From: Bradyrhizobium prioriisuperbiae | GTDB lineage: Bacteria; Pseudomonadota; Alphaproteobacteria; Rhizobiales; Xanthobacteraceae | Reading direction: 5' to 3' | Length of the DNA stretch: 64,000 nucleotides | Assembly (NCBI RefSeq): GCF_032397745.1 | Contig: NZ_CP135921.1 | Coordinates: forward strand, 6,932,501 to 6,996,500 | Part shown: positions 18,201-27,746 of the stretch, piece by piece | Numbering within the stretch: the first letter of the stretch is position 1 | Layout: every line of letters begins with the position of its first letter | Position numbers and translations under genes: made by a program | Notes under the pieces: generated by a model | What the model was told of the DNA's origin: nothing | The model's database searches: none | Seen by the model: the letters and a program-made list of their open reading frames with translations, nothing else

Positions 18201-21200
18201 CATCCTCGCTGACAACATGCCACGGCAAATACGTGGTGCGCCAGAGGGCTCCGCGCGCGCTCAGCACCGAAACACACCGGCCCAGCGCATCGTAAAACTG
18301 CTTGTCGCAATGGCCGAATTCGCGGAAAGCCTGATCGCGAATATAACGATGGCTGTTGGAAAAATAAGGTGGGTAGCTGCGCACCGGCAGACCCTTATGG
18401 TTGTATTCGACACGGCCGCTTATGCACCAGCGCGGATCGGCTTCGACGGAAACCGGCGCGCCTTCCTCCAGCTCCAGCGTATCGTCCACGCTCACACGAT
18501 AAGCCAGCCCCGGCTCGACTTTCTGTTTGCTTTGCAGAATCCGGCCGAATCCATCCGACGACGACAATGCCATGCGAATCTGCCGTTCGGGATCGTCCGG
18601 ATAACGATCCGCCCGCAACACCAAGTTATGCACGGGGTGGCGTGGTGTCGCCAGTAATTGTCTGGCGACGGCGGCGGATACCAGCGTTTGATCAGCCTGA
18701 GATAAGCGAGCCCGCGCCACACCACGCAAATGACCATCCGGCAAAACGAGCCGTTTAGCGATCCAATCGTTATCTCGCGCCGTTTTCTGCAAACGGCTGT
18801 CGATTTTTCCCATCCAGCTGAACGGATCGGTGAAACACGCCGTGGCCGCGCCTTGCAAAGCCGTCTCCGGATCGTTCAAAGCCGCCTCCGGCTCGGTAAT
18901 TTCCCGTCGGTAGTCATCGATGGGGGCAAACCCCACGGTCTCCTCACCCTCGGTGCCGTAGAAGCTGGCGGCGAGCAAACATCCGAAGCCATCGCACAAG
19001 ACTTCCGCGCGGTTGTTGTTCGGATCGGTGATGCGCAATGGTTGCAGAGTCCGATAGTCATACAGCGCTTCAGTAACGCAGCCCACGGCGTCCGTCACCT
19101 GACTCACCGCGCACCAGTGCGCATCGAATTGAATCCGTGTTTCGCCCGCGGCGGCGTTTTCCTTGTACTGGACCACACGATAAAAACCGTCGAGATCGCT
19201 GTAGGTCGCGAAGCCCCGGCGAACGGACCACAACACCTTGTTGGCCGGATCAGAGCCGGAAGACAAAATCTCCTCCATGAGGTGAAAACCCGCTTCGCTC
19301 AAGCGTGCTTCCAGTTCCGCCTCGCTCAAGACATCGTCGTAAGCGGCCAGCGCCTTGTCGTCGAGTTCGGCCAGCTCCGTATAGTGGGTCAAGGCTTCAA
19401 AGGTCGCTTCGCCATCGCCGCACAACTGATAACGCACCACACTCTGTCCCGTGAGTACGCGCGGATGGGCATCGAGCGGCGATGACGAGCCGGCAAACGA
19501 TTCATAGGAAATTTCGTCGGGTGCCAGCGCGTCGGCGGGAATGACCAGCGCGTTGCTGCGAGCCTGCCAGGGTAAATGCAGACGCCAGCCCTGCGGATCC
19601 TCCAGATGAATGGCCCGCTGTAAACTCTCCGCAATGTAGTAATGCGCCTGCGACGCATCGTGCGAAGCTGCCCAGCAAGACGTGGCGTAATCATCGTCGG
19701 GAAACGGCGTGGCGCCGTCACGACGCGCGTAACTCACCTGCGCGCTTTGGGTGGGTACCCCATAACGGTCCCAACGCAGATTAACGCTGTGCTGACACTT
19801 CGGATCGGTGAGTGTACTTTCGTAGGTGTAATGAACCGCCTCGACGGGCAGCATCTGCATCACCGAATACCGATCGTGCGTACGACGCGCCCGCAGACGG
19901 CGCACCAGAAAACGCGCCTCGATCGTCGCGTAGGGCGTGGTCTGATCGGCGCCGAACAGTTCTGACCTCAATACCGAACCGCACAACGCGTAAGCCGCGT
20001 CATGCAGAGTGTCCGTATCCCATTGTGTTTCCTGACCGAATTCATCGGTTTCGCTGGTACTGTCGAAATTCGAATACAGCACGTCGCCCAGCGCATTCGC
20101 CTCGGGATCGCTGGTATCGAAGCCTTCGCGCCAGCGGTAGTCGGTGGCTCCCGTATGGAACCAGGTTTTGGTCAGCAGCGGCGTTACGAAATCCTCATCC
20201 GCTGACGCGGCCGCTGTCGCCGCGTCGGTATCGCGCTGCAGCAGCAGACCGAAACCGCGAAACTCGCGTGCACGACCATCGTAATAACCGTTGCGATAAC
20301 TGAACGTCTGCGTGAAAGTTCTTTCCGCGATCTGATCATGCTGGCTTTGCTCCGCGACCACGTGCACCGGAAACGGCAGTTGGGATACAACGGCAGGCTG
20401 TCCGCCCTCGATGCGCTCCCGCTTTTCATCCAGCCACTCCTGCGCCGAACTGCGATAACGAACACGCCCCTCCGCGCCCATGTTGTTGTCGGATTTATGC
20501 AGCAAATACGGTTTGCCGCCCGTGGAAAAATCACAGTGCCAATGTTGCGGCGTCATATGCGGCGCGGTGAAAACGAGACTGGAACATCCCAGCCCCTGCA
20601 AATCCGCCGTGCTGACCCGGCAGAGCCGGTCATAACGCACACCCTCGGGCCAGGGCAGCTCGAACGGATCCGCAAAGCCGTGCCCGCTCTGATTCATGAA
20701 AATAAGCGCGTGTTCGCTGTTCAGATAAATGAGATCGACCGCGCCGGAGCCATCCAGATCGGCAAGCAATACGCGTGACGCATCGAACTTTTCATAGCTG
20801 AAAGGCAAGGTCGCCAGCGTAAACCTCGCGCCGAACGCTCCGTTGCCCAGATTCGGCCAGCAACTCACTTCGTTATGGCGGATGCGGATCAAATGCTGCT
20901 GGCCGCTGCCGAGCGGATCGCTGAAGGCCACCAGTTCGGTCCGGCTGTTGTTCGGTACCGGCAGATTGTCGTCGGTGGAATTGCGCGGCACATCGATCGG
21001 CGCGGCGAAACCCGATTCGCGCCGATTCGCATAAAGCCGCACGCTGCGGGTGCCGATCAACGCCAGATCGGCCAGACCATCGCCCACCAGATCGGCCAAT
21101 TGCCCGTATGGTGAAAAAAACTCGGTTGGAAAGGCGGCGAAGGGCGCGAACTCCGACCAGGAGCGATCGGGATGCAAGGTGAAAAATCCCGCCAAACCCG

Positions 21201-22596
21201 GCTGCGCCACGATCCAGTCGAGGCGTCCATCGCCGGTCAAATCCATCAGCGCTTGCGCAGCGGGGGCGCCGGCATTGGCCACTGGAATCTGCGGCAAAAG
21301 CCGCCACTCGCCATAAGCAATGTCGTCAGCGCCGGTTTGCGCGCGTATCGGCTCGCGGTACATCCAGCCGCGCTCGGACTGATACAACACCCCGGGCACA
21401 CCTTCGCCGAATAGATCGACCAGCTGATAGCGGCCATCGTTCAGCCCCGGCATTGCATCGAAGGGCTTAAACTGCGCCTGTGCCGACACGGGCAAGGCCG
21501 TGTAGTCAAACTCCAGCGGCGGCAAATACGCTATCTCGCCATCGGAGCCATAGGCCATCCGATGCGCCGCCACCAGATGCGACACCACGGGACTTTGCTC
21601 ATACTCCAACAGCAGGCGCTGCACCAGTACAGGTTCACTGCCCAGCTCGGGAAAACGGTGAAACATCAAAACTTGATGGCACAGACGCAGCGTGCGAATT
21701 TCAAAACCCGTATCGAAGCGCGAAAAAGGATCTTGCCGCACTGGCCAATCCCGCGAGGCGGCATACGTGGGCGTTGCCGTCAAATCGATATCGCGCTCGC
21801 CATAATCGAAGATCAGCTCGAAATGCCACTGCTGAGAATCGACCTGCTCGGATTGCAGTAAAAACGGCACCTGATCCGCCTTGCGATTGCCGTAACGCAC
21901 ACAGCGCAGATAGGCATAGTGCGAAACATCGCGCGCACGCCAGGGAACCGGCACGTTGCGATCATCTTCGCCAACATACTCATACAGAATGTGTTCGCCG
22001 TGCGCGGTCACCGACTCGTCGATGGACCATTCCGCGGTACGCGTGCCCTCCGGCACCACCTGCTCCGTGCGCGAACGCCGGCCATACACCTGCACATCGC
22101 CATCCACCGCATGAATCAACCAGAACCAGCGCGCACCGTCGCGCCAGCATTCGATCAGATCACCCCTGCCTTCCAGCCGGGGAAAATAACGCACCACCTG
22201 ATAGGTTTTATCGAGCTGCACGCCGCGATAGGTGCTAACCGCGCGCGCGATCGTCTCGCCATGCTCATCCAGCTCCGGCAACAGCGCTTCACCACCCGGA
22301 CCGACGATTTCATCGTTATCCCGATACACGGGAACGCCTTTGCTGGTGCGGCGCGCAATCATCGGCACCGGTACTGACCAGCCCTGCCCATATTCACTTT
22401 TACCGGCGCCACTTTGATAAACGAGACCCAGGGCCGGCGCAAAACCCCGGCCGGCACTGATCGGCAGATCGATATCGAGTGACGCTGTGCCGCGTGGCCC
22501 CACCGCGCCCCAACCCTTGCCGATACTTTTGATGGCACCTCCGCCGCTGGGTAGAGAAGGAGGAGCCATCGACAGGCCTTGCGCTTCGTTGTCCAT
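15268..22596 (-). CDS. Tc toxin TcB-TcC fusion (SpvB / TcdB / RHS) with unrecognised C-terminal effector
   Basis: This 2442-residue protein fuses the Tc cocoon components TcB and TcC, which are separate in Photorhabdus TcdB/TccC. The N-terminus is the SpvB domain (SLPSGGGAIKSIGKGWGA; YQSGAGKSEYGQGWSVPVP). An FG-GAP/VCBS propeller region follows (about 380-700; LFGEGVPGVLYQ, LADLVGDGLADLALIG, LLADLDGSGAVDLIYL), then the TcdB middle domains. From about 1480 there are RHS/YD repeats up to the core (about 2095-2135), with SGRERDATGLYYYGYRYYAP, NPDPGGAVDGLNLYQMV and NPIRYVDRLGG. In known Tc toxins the core cleaves itself there and the tail is enclosed and injected through TcA. The last about 307 residues match no effector I know. 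ATG 22596 follows AAAAGGGTGCGTT. The codon use is poorer in GC than the neighbours. Confidence 0.93.
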   Translation of the reverse strand: MDNEAQGLSMAPPSLPSGGGAIKSIGKGWGAVGPRGTASLDIDLPISAGRGFAPALGLVYQSGAGKSEYGQGWSVPVPMIARRTSKGVPVYRDNDEIVGPGGEALLPELDEHGETIARAVSTYRGVQLDKTYQVVRYFPRLEGRGDLIECWRDGARWFWLIHAVDGDVQVYGRRSRTEQVVPEGTRTAEWSIDESVTAHGEHILYEYVGEDDRNVPVPWRARDVSHYAYLRCVRYGNRKADQVPFLLQSEQVDSQQWHFELIFDYGERDIDLTATPTYAASRDWPVRQDPFSRFDTGFEIRTLRLCHQVLMFHRFPELGSEPVLVQRLLLEYEQSPVVSHLVAAHRMAYGSDGEIAYLPPLEFDYTALPVSAQAQFKPFDAMPGLNDGRYQLVDLFGEGVPGVLYQSERGWMYREPIRAQTGADDIAYGEWRLLPQIPVANAGAPAAQALMDLTGDGRLDWIVAQPGLAGFFTLHPDRSWSEFAPFAAFPTEFFSPYGQLADLVGDGLADLALIGTRSVRLYANRRESGFAAPIDVPRNSTDDNLPVPNNSRTELVAFSDPLGSGQQHLIRIRHNEVSCWPNLGNGAFGARFTLATLPFSYEKFDASRVLLADLDGSGAVDLIYLNSEHALIFMNQSGHGFADPFELPWPEGVRYDRLCRVSTADLQGLGCSSLVFTAPHMTPQHWHCDFSTGGKPYLLHKSDNNMGAEGRVRYRSSAQEWLDEKRERIEGGQPAVVSQLPFPVHVVAEQSQHDQIAERTFTQTFSYRNGYYDGRAREFRGFGLLLQRDTDAATAAASADEDFVTPLLTKTWFHTGATDYRWREGFDTSDPEANALGDVLYSNFDSTSETDEFGQETQWDTDTLHDAAYALCGSVLRSELFGADQTTPYATIEARFLVRRLRARRTHDRYSVMQMLPVEAVHYTYESTLTDPKCQHSVNLRWDRYGVPTQSAQVSYARRDGATPFPDDDYATSCWAASHDASQAHYYIAESLQRAIHLEDPQGWRLHLPWQARSNALVIPADALAPDEISYESFAGSSSPLDAHPRVLTGQSVVRYQLCGDGEATFEALTHYTELAELDDKALAAYDDVLSEAELEARLSEAGFHLMEEILSSGSDPANKVLWSVRRGFATYSDLDGFYRVVQYKENAAAGETRIQFDAHWCAVSQVTDAVGCVTEALYDYRTLQPLRITDPNNNRAEVLCDGFGCLLAASFYGTEGEETVGFAPIDDYRREITEPEAALNDPETALQGAATACFTDPFSWMGKIDSRLQKTARDNDWIAKRLVLPDGHLRGVARARLSQADQTLVSAAVARQLLATPRHPVHNLVLRADRYPDDPERQIRMALSSSDGFGRILQSKQKVEPGLAYRVSVDDTLELEEGAPVSVEADPRWCISGRVEYNHKGLPVRSYPPYFSNSHRYIRDQAFREFGHCDKQFYDALGRCVSVLSARGALWRTTYLPWHVVSEDANDMAADDPLHYRTPTLNVSDPRGLSARGVAFHRRKQRDAVEQRVAQQIHDVAGLPVASRDARLFALAEEDDTTPVNQSVVFSLSGLPLLTRNVDSGWSVTLVGASGLGLESWDSRGMHRHKQYDAALRPVAVFEQTGDGFPARAVEYFTYAGTDTEAQARNICGQLIRHDHAAGTRFVERISLTGGLLRESLYFLASMDTPDWPDAIPERDALWEEDSAATTQYRYNALGETLAQIDAKDNQQLFAHTVAGQLKAVSLQLRGQAAPKRLLDDIRYNAFGQVESETAGNGVISVAEYRPEDGVLIRGSVRRANGDALQDCLYEYDRVGNMLRCEDQAQSVQYFKNQRVEPVSTYRYDTLYQLIEATGREVNNASHGPALPELQPLNPDQLSNYVQTYRYDGSGNLIELRHAGAQNFTRRFGIARHSNRALPERDGQLPGEPDIAAGFDANGNLKQLQPGQSLFWNSRNQLMRVRPVVREDGEDDSESYVYDARGMRLRKVSTTRAANRTHTAEVRYLPGLEIRSDTASGERLLHVINVHAGAGNVRVLHWETGKPEDIENDQIRFTFSNRVGSGTLELDENAALLSQEEYYPYGGTALWAGRNTLEASYKTIRYSGRERDATGLYYYGYRYYAPWLQRWLNPDPGGAVDGLNLYQMVGSNPIRYVDRLGGNREARDALENQIRRYDELIREVTSALKTKKEQFGNLQESGDIGKKAAGHMAYQVTTGALKVGTKVGLTVAGSVLLPGLGTVAGYALSEVVVSGASAAASWGIDKAMKKGGKKVGWASDVIPKSSEMNPEQFIFDASSKTRQAKLLMSGKRPIDVSKKDTVETSLGYAAKVVPLPGASTAAKTLFQVGDTAQETKRAMAGLGLEKLDKFHAAIDSLESMLESEFDLTAIAFNELDVIEIPRHAEGVIGGMNTTTNKLTRQGHHNLIRFEKLLGKHQDAMQMLGEIQGHVSQLYFKHHHSKNDIESWKP

Positions 22597-22778
22597 AACG
22601 CACCCTTTTCAAATTGGGGTGTTCTTTGAAATCCGGAAAACTGTGATTTGTGGCTGACACGATGCCCGTTGCGAACGCATTTTGTGAGAGCGCGTCGAAA
22701 AACGACTGGCTCGCTGTGTTTGTCGAAGCCGCGCTTGGAGAGCCATAAAGGGAAAAGTCCGCATAAAAAACAGCCGCG

Positions 22779-25700
22779 TTACGAAGGATCACCCAGCAGC
22801 CCACTCACACCTTTCTTGAACTCATCGCCACCATAACGCGCGGTGTAACGCACATGCACGATCACATCGTTGAGGCTGGCGAGCATGGCCTGCTGCGCCT
22901 CGTCGAAAACGCGCGGGAATTCCAGCTCCCAGGAGGACACCGCGCCGGTGTATTCGAACGGCAGAAAACGCTCGTCGGAGAAATTCAGCACGAACATGCC
23001 GTTGTCGTCGATACCGGTGGACAGCGCGATTTGCTGCCCCGGCCTGAGACTGAGCTTGACCTGCTCGGTGGGTGTCGCGTCCGGGGTCATCATTGATTCC
23101 ACCGCTTCGAGACTGGGACCGATGATCAGGTAACTGGAAGTTTGCGTCAGCATCGCACGCACATCCTGATACGGCCCGACCAGCGCCGGCAGAGAAATGC
23201 TCATCGATTTGATCCGGCGCAGGTAGTGGCCGGGATAATCCTCGTTGAACAGACGTTCATTCAGCGAAAAAATAATCTTGCCGTCCTTGCCGTTATCCGC
23301 GGATTTACCGCGCCGGCGCATGGCGCTGGTTTTCTGGAGATTGTCCAGCACCGTCTGCCACTCGGTTTCGCCCAGCAGGCGTTTCAGCGAAACCGTTTTG
23401 GTGATCTCCAGTTCGCGTTCCGAGTTGGCGATATAAGCCGCTTCCATTTTCATCAGATTCAGCTTGAGGTTTTCGCCCACCAGCATGCCGCGCCAGGTGT
23501 CGTTCCAACCGCCGGGCTGCACGAAGCGGCTGGCGTAATCGCCCGTTTCATACTGCCAGGCCGCATCCGCAGAGAGACACAGGCTGAGCACACAGTCATA
23601 GGCCTGGAAATACAGCGCGGACATCTGACTCAACATCCACTGATACAGGGACACGCCGGCAAAACGTGAGGTGAGAAACGTCAGCATCGCCTTTTGTCGA
23701 ATTTGCTCCTGTTCCACCTGCACGCGATTTTGCTTCGCGCTTTGCTCCGCCAATTGCAAATCGATCATTTGCTCATCCAGCTGCGCCAGTTCCAGCGTGG
23801 CCAGATTGCGCTGCAACTCCCACTCCTGCCGGCGCCGCCGGTAATCCTCAGTGACCAGCGACGAGCTCGCGGAAATTTCCGCGACTTGGCCCAGGGTGGT
23901 CAAGGTGATGCCGATACCAGCGGGAATGCCGCCCCAATCGCTGCCGCCGGCTCCACCGGACGCCTCCGCACCACACGCCATGCCGCCGATGGCGCCCGCG
24001 CCAAAGGCATAAGCGTTGGGCACCATACGCAGCGCGGGCGCGAGCGCGCTGCTGACCGAGCCCGCGGTTTGCAGCACTTTCGCCTCCGTCAGCAGGCTTT
24101 GCGCCGCGTTTTCCGTGGCCGAGATATTCTCGTTGTACAACCTCGTGTAATGCTGCTGACGCTCGACAATCAACTCGCGACTTTTTTTCAGCACCTCGAT
24201 GCTGTGCCTGGCCGCTTCGATATTGAGATCGTGCGCTTTCAGAATAAAGTCGGACATTTCCCACAGCTGGGTCTGCTGCAGCTCCGTTTGTTCGGCCTGC
24301 TCCTTGCGCTCGATATAACTCAGCACGCTGCTGCCGAATTGAATCAAGGTATCCACGCCACGATTGGCCAGACTCAACACCACGGCGAAACGCACCGGGG
24401 GCACCGCCGTGACACCGCCGCCCCCGGCCGCCCTGCCGCCGGCGCCGGATTGGTTGCGACTCGCCAACAAAGCCTTCGGGTCCATGGGCGGCGCGAACAA
24501 TGGCAGCACCATCGGTTTGCCGTCGATGGTCAGGCTATGACGCAGGTTGTACAGGCGTGTGGCGACTCGGCCCCAGGATTCGGTCAGCGCCTCGTTCAAG
24601 GCCGGGCGGAAATGCGGATTCGGTTCGCGCGGAATGACGGTGCGCTGCCCCGCCACGCCATGACGCTGATTGAAAACCCGACTGTTGGACCGGCCCCGGT
24701 AATGGGAGTGAACTTCACTGCTTCTGGCGCGCATGCGCGCGGAGGTTTCATGGGGAATCCGCGCCGGTGTGGACAGCGGCACGCTGACGATAGACTGCCC
24801 GAGTTGCTCAGACCAACTGCGTAACTCGCTGTTCGTTGCCGAAGCCAGATCGGACAGTGCAATCGGCGTCCAGTCGCTGACTTGCGTGGTTTCCGGCGTT
24901 GGACCCAGCGCATCGGAGGCGCGGATATACCACTGGCGGGCTTCGTTGACACTGTCCGGCGTCAGCTGCCGATAGGCCAGGTCGCCGCGATCGATCATAT
25001 TGCGCACGAACAGCAGAAAAATCGCCTTGCGATAATGAATTGGATACGCCGCCGCGACAGTATCCGGATCATCCGCCGCCAGAACCAGATCGACCAGACG
25101 GCCTTCGCTGGCGGCAACCCCCTCAGCCGCGCCTTCTTCGGTGTCCGCCAACAGTGGACGCACATTCCAAAATGGCGGCTTGGTGCCTTTTCTGTCTTTT
25201 TGAGCGGGGTCGAAAACAAACTTCAGCCAACGTTCCGAAGCGGCGTGGTTCTGTTCCAGATTCAGGCGATAGCTGGCCAGAAACGGGAGATGGAAAAACA
25301 ATTCCCAGAAATACAGGCCGTTGGCACCGTTGAAATCCATTTTTCCGATGGCGGTTTCCGAACCCATCGGCGGCTCGGGCAATTCCTGCACGCTCCATTG
25401 CAGCAAATGCTCCAGGCCTTGATTGCCTTTGTTGATCAGTGCCGGCACGAACAGCGTGTTCATGCGAATAGGTTTGCGGTCAGCGGTGTCGAATTTTTCG
25501 ATCTGCGACCCGATGAACTCCAGGTATTCCGCGGTTCCGATGTTGGAATCGGGTTTACTGGCGACATGGGGAGGAATGCCGTAGTTTCCGCCGAGATTCT
25601 TGATTTTTACTCCACCAGGTTTCACCGTGATGCGTTTTGCAGCGCTGCCCTCCTGCACGTCATCATTACGGTAAACTCTCAACTCTACGACGTAATACGA

Positions 25701-27677
25701 TTCGAGCAGCTCATCAGAAAGATTTTTCCTCATGGGAAGGGAGTTTTCAAAGGTAACAATGTCGGCAGGTAGTTTTACTTCATCGCTATACAGCGTTTGG
25801 CCATTGGCTTCGTTCCTTATGGAAACTTGCGCATATTTAGAAATCTCGGGGAAGCTCGTCGGTGGATTTCCAAGCCACCCCGTTGTCGTCACTCTTGGTG
25901 ACGAGGAAAAGAACCCAAAATCATTCATCTCTCCTTGCGAAGACTTTAAATAACCGTCGATATCGCCACGCACAGTTTTTCCCGGTTCGATGCTCTTGAT
26001 GAACTGAGAGCCGTCCCTGTTCACCAACATCGCACTTTCCCAGGTCGCCTCAACGTAAAAGCTTATTTCCCCACGCATTACCGAGGTGTATTTATTCTGA
26101 AACATATAACTACCAGCCACTGACAATTTGTTGCCCGCCACTTGCAAAATCACCAGTTCCACCTCCACGGAGCACATGGAACTTTCTAGTTTCAATGAAG
26201 CCGTGCGCAACCTAAGCACTTCCAACCCGCCCAAGGCTACACGTGTGCGCATTTTGACTTTGCCGTCGACGCCGATATCACTGACCTCGGTAATAATCTG
26301 ATCGCGAACATTCTGATAATTTTCGCTCCCGTGGGCCTTCTCGCTAGATTCCCCTTCCGTATGCTCATACAAACTGGTCTGCGCCACCAACTGTTTGCGC
26401 TCAGGATGTTCGAATTTTCCACTGCCCACCAAAGTAAAGTGATAAACCGCGCGAATATATTTTTCCCTCAACCCCATATTGGCGTCGGTGGTTTCGGCCT
26501 TCATGCTGTCGGCTTCCGTGGGAAAAAGACGCTCAACCGCGAAGTTCTGATCGATCTCGACATTACGCATGAAGGCACAGCTGTTTTTGGTGCCTGGGCT
26601 TAACTGTCCCTCTCCCGAACCCGCTCTGAACCCGCTATACATGCCGATAATCAATCGCTCAGGAACAGTGCTCACATCATAAAACGCAATCGTATGCAGC
26701 GGCCCCGGCAACGCATTCCGATCCACCGGCAGCCAATGTTCCGCATAGGTAAACGGCGTACTCCACGTACCGTCATAACGACGGTAAATCATCTTCAGCG
26801 ATAACAGTGTCTCGCCGAGCCGCCCATACTCAACCTCGGAAGGAAAGTCTGTCTGTGGCGGCACCTTCAGTGAATCCTGCGTGTCTTCAGTCACCTCCAA
26901 CTGCTCCGCCCACACCACATACAGACGGTTGTTGAAGAACACCGGGCGAATACTGTCCTCCTCCACCCGCGCGCCGTCGACCACCGGCAGCTCCACTTCC
27001 TCCCAATCGCTCCAGGCGCCGGGTGCCAGCGTTTGCGAACCATCGGCATGGCGCCGCATATCCACCGAACGCCAGTAATACTGGCTCATTTCCGTGCGCG
27101 GCTTGCCGATGAAATACCACACGCACTCGCCCATATCGTGGCTGGTGATATAGCCGTTGATGATCTTGAGATTGGCCACGCTTTCGAAACGCGACAGATA
27201 ATTGAGCACCGCGTCGCCCACGGTGTCCGCGTTGATCTTGGTTTGATTAATGGTCTGCTCCAGCTCGCGGAAGTAGCCGGACTTGCCCCAGCGCAGGGTC
27301 GGGTCGATATAGGCCTCAGGGTAGGATTCCAGCATCTTGTTCGCCGCCCACAGCGGATACCGGTAATTCATTTCATCCCAGTCCTGCAGCTGTTGCGGCT
27401 GAATGGGAATGTTGTAACCGGGCTCGACGCCCATGATGATGCCGTTGATGTACTGCTGCAGGCTGCTGACCGCCTGCGCGCCCCGACTGGTTTCCACCGC
27501 CGGCTCCACCAGCGGGTCGATCAGGAAAAACGCGTACAAATCCTCGGGTGTTTTCAGCTGCCCGGTGAGCCCAAGCTCGGCGAGGGTCGGGTCATTGGTC
27601 ACGACCTCGTCGAGATACATCGCCAGACAGGCATCGCGAAGCGTCGTGTTCAGAGTGTCCTGGATGGATGCGGTCAT
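22779..27677 (-). CDS. Tc toxin TcA subunit, C-terminal part (TcaB-like: pore and TcB-binding domains)
   Basis: This 1632-residue protein is the second half of a split TcA pore-forming subunit. Residues 1 to about 180 match the 'ABC toxin N-terminal' region (LRDACLAMYLDEVV; LQQYINGIIMGVEPGY). About 200-330 is the neuraminidase-like domain (WSDWEEVELP, FFNNRLYVVWAEQ). About 1110-1320 is the helical shaft and pore: long coiled helices and a Gly/Ala-rich hydrophobic stretch near 1200-1250 (SSALAPALRMVPNAYAFGAG). About 1340-1630 is the TcB-binding funnel (LTSRFAGVSLYQWMLSQ, SALYFQAYDCVLSLCLSADA, RELEITKTVSLKRLLG). The start is firm: AAGGAG lies 8 bases before the ATG. It is larger than Photorhabdus TcaB (about 1190 aa); the extra length is mostly in the receptor-binding middle (about 330-850). 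Confidence 0.92.
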   Translation of the reverse strand: MTASIQDTLNTTLRDACLAMYLDEVVTNDPTLAELGLTGQLKTPEDLYAFFLIDPLVEPAVETSRGAQAVSSLQQYINGIIMGVEPGYNIPIQPQQLQDWDEMNYRYPLWAANKMLESYPEAYIDPTLRWGKSGYFRELEQTINQTKINADTVGDAVLNYLSRFESVANLKIINGYITSHDMGECVWYFIGKPRTEMSQYYWRSVDMRRHADGSQTLAPGAWSDWEEVELPVVDGARVEEDSIRPVFFNNRLYVVWAEQLEVTEDTQDSLKVPPQTDFPSEVEYGRLGETLLSLKMIYRRYDGTWSTPFTYAEHWLPVDRNALPGPLHTIAFYDVSTVPERLIIGMYSGFRAGSGEGQLSPGTKNSCAFMRNVEIDQNFAVERLFPTEADSMKAETTDANMGLREKYIRAVYHFTLVGSGKFEHPERKQLVAQTSLYEHTEGESSEKAHGSENYQNVRDQIITEVSDIGVDGKVKMRTRVALGGLEVLRLRTASLKLESSMCSVEVELVILQVAGNKLSVAGSYMFQNKYTSVMRGEISFYVEATWESAMLVNRDGSQFIKSIEPGKTVRGDIDGYLKSSQGEMNDFGFFSSSPRVTTTGWLGNPPTSFPEISKYAQVSIRNEANGQTLYSDEVKLPADIVTFENSLPMRKNLSDELLESYYVVELRVYRNDDVQEGSAAKRITVKPGGVKIKNLGGNYGIPPHVASKPDSNIGTAEYLEFIGSQIEKFDTADRKPIRMNTLFVPALINKGNQGLEHLLQWSVQELPEPPMGSETAIGKMDFNGANGLYFWELFFHLPFLASYRLNLEQNHAASERWLKFVFDPAQKDRKGTKPPFWNVRPLLADTEEGAAEGVAASEGRLVDLVLAADDPDTVAAAYPIHYRKAIFLLFVRNMIDRGDLAYRQLTPDSVNEARQWYIRASDALGPTPETTQVSDWTPIALSDLASATNSELRSWSEQLGQSIVSVPLSTPARIPHETSARMRARSSEVHSHYRGRSNSRVFNQRHGVAGQRTVIPREPNPHFRPALNEALTESWGRVATRLYNLRHSLTIDGKPMVLPLFAPPMDPKALLASRNQSGAGGRAAGGGGVTAVPPVRFAVVLSLANRGVDTLIQFGSSVLSYIERKEQAEQTELQQTQLWEMSDFILKAHDLNIEAARHSIEVLKKSRELIVERQQHYTRLYNENISATENAAQSLLTEAKVLQTAGSVSSALAPALRMVPNAYAFGAGAIGGMACGAEASGGAGGSDWGGIPAGIGITLTTLGQVAEISASSSLVTEDYRRRRQEWELQRNLATLELAQLDEQMIDLQLAEQSAKQNRVQVEQEQIRQKAMLTFLTSRFAGVSLYQWMLSQMSALYFQAYDCVLSLCLSADAAWQYETGDYASRFVQPGGWNDTWRGMLVGENLKLNLMKMEAAYIANSERELEITKTVSLKRLLGETEWQTVLDNLQKTSAMRRRGKSADNGKDGKIIFSLNERLFNEDYPGHYLRRIKSMSISLPALVGPYQDVRAMLTQTSSYLIIGPSLEAVESMMTPDATPTEQVKLSLRPGQQIALSTGIDDNGMFVLNFSDERFLPFEYTGAVSSWELEFPRVFDEAQQAMLASLNDVIVHVRYTARYGGDEFKKGVSGLLGDPS

Positions 27678-27746
27678 CGCCTCTGCTCCTTGCGAAAACG
27701 ATCACGGAGAACGACCCGAGAGTCGTTCGCGAAAAATTGAAGCCGG

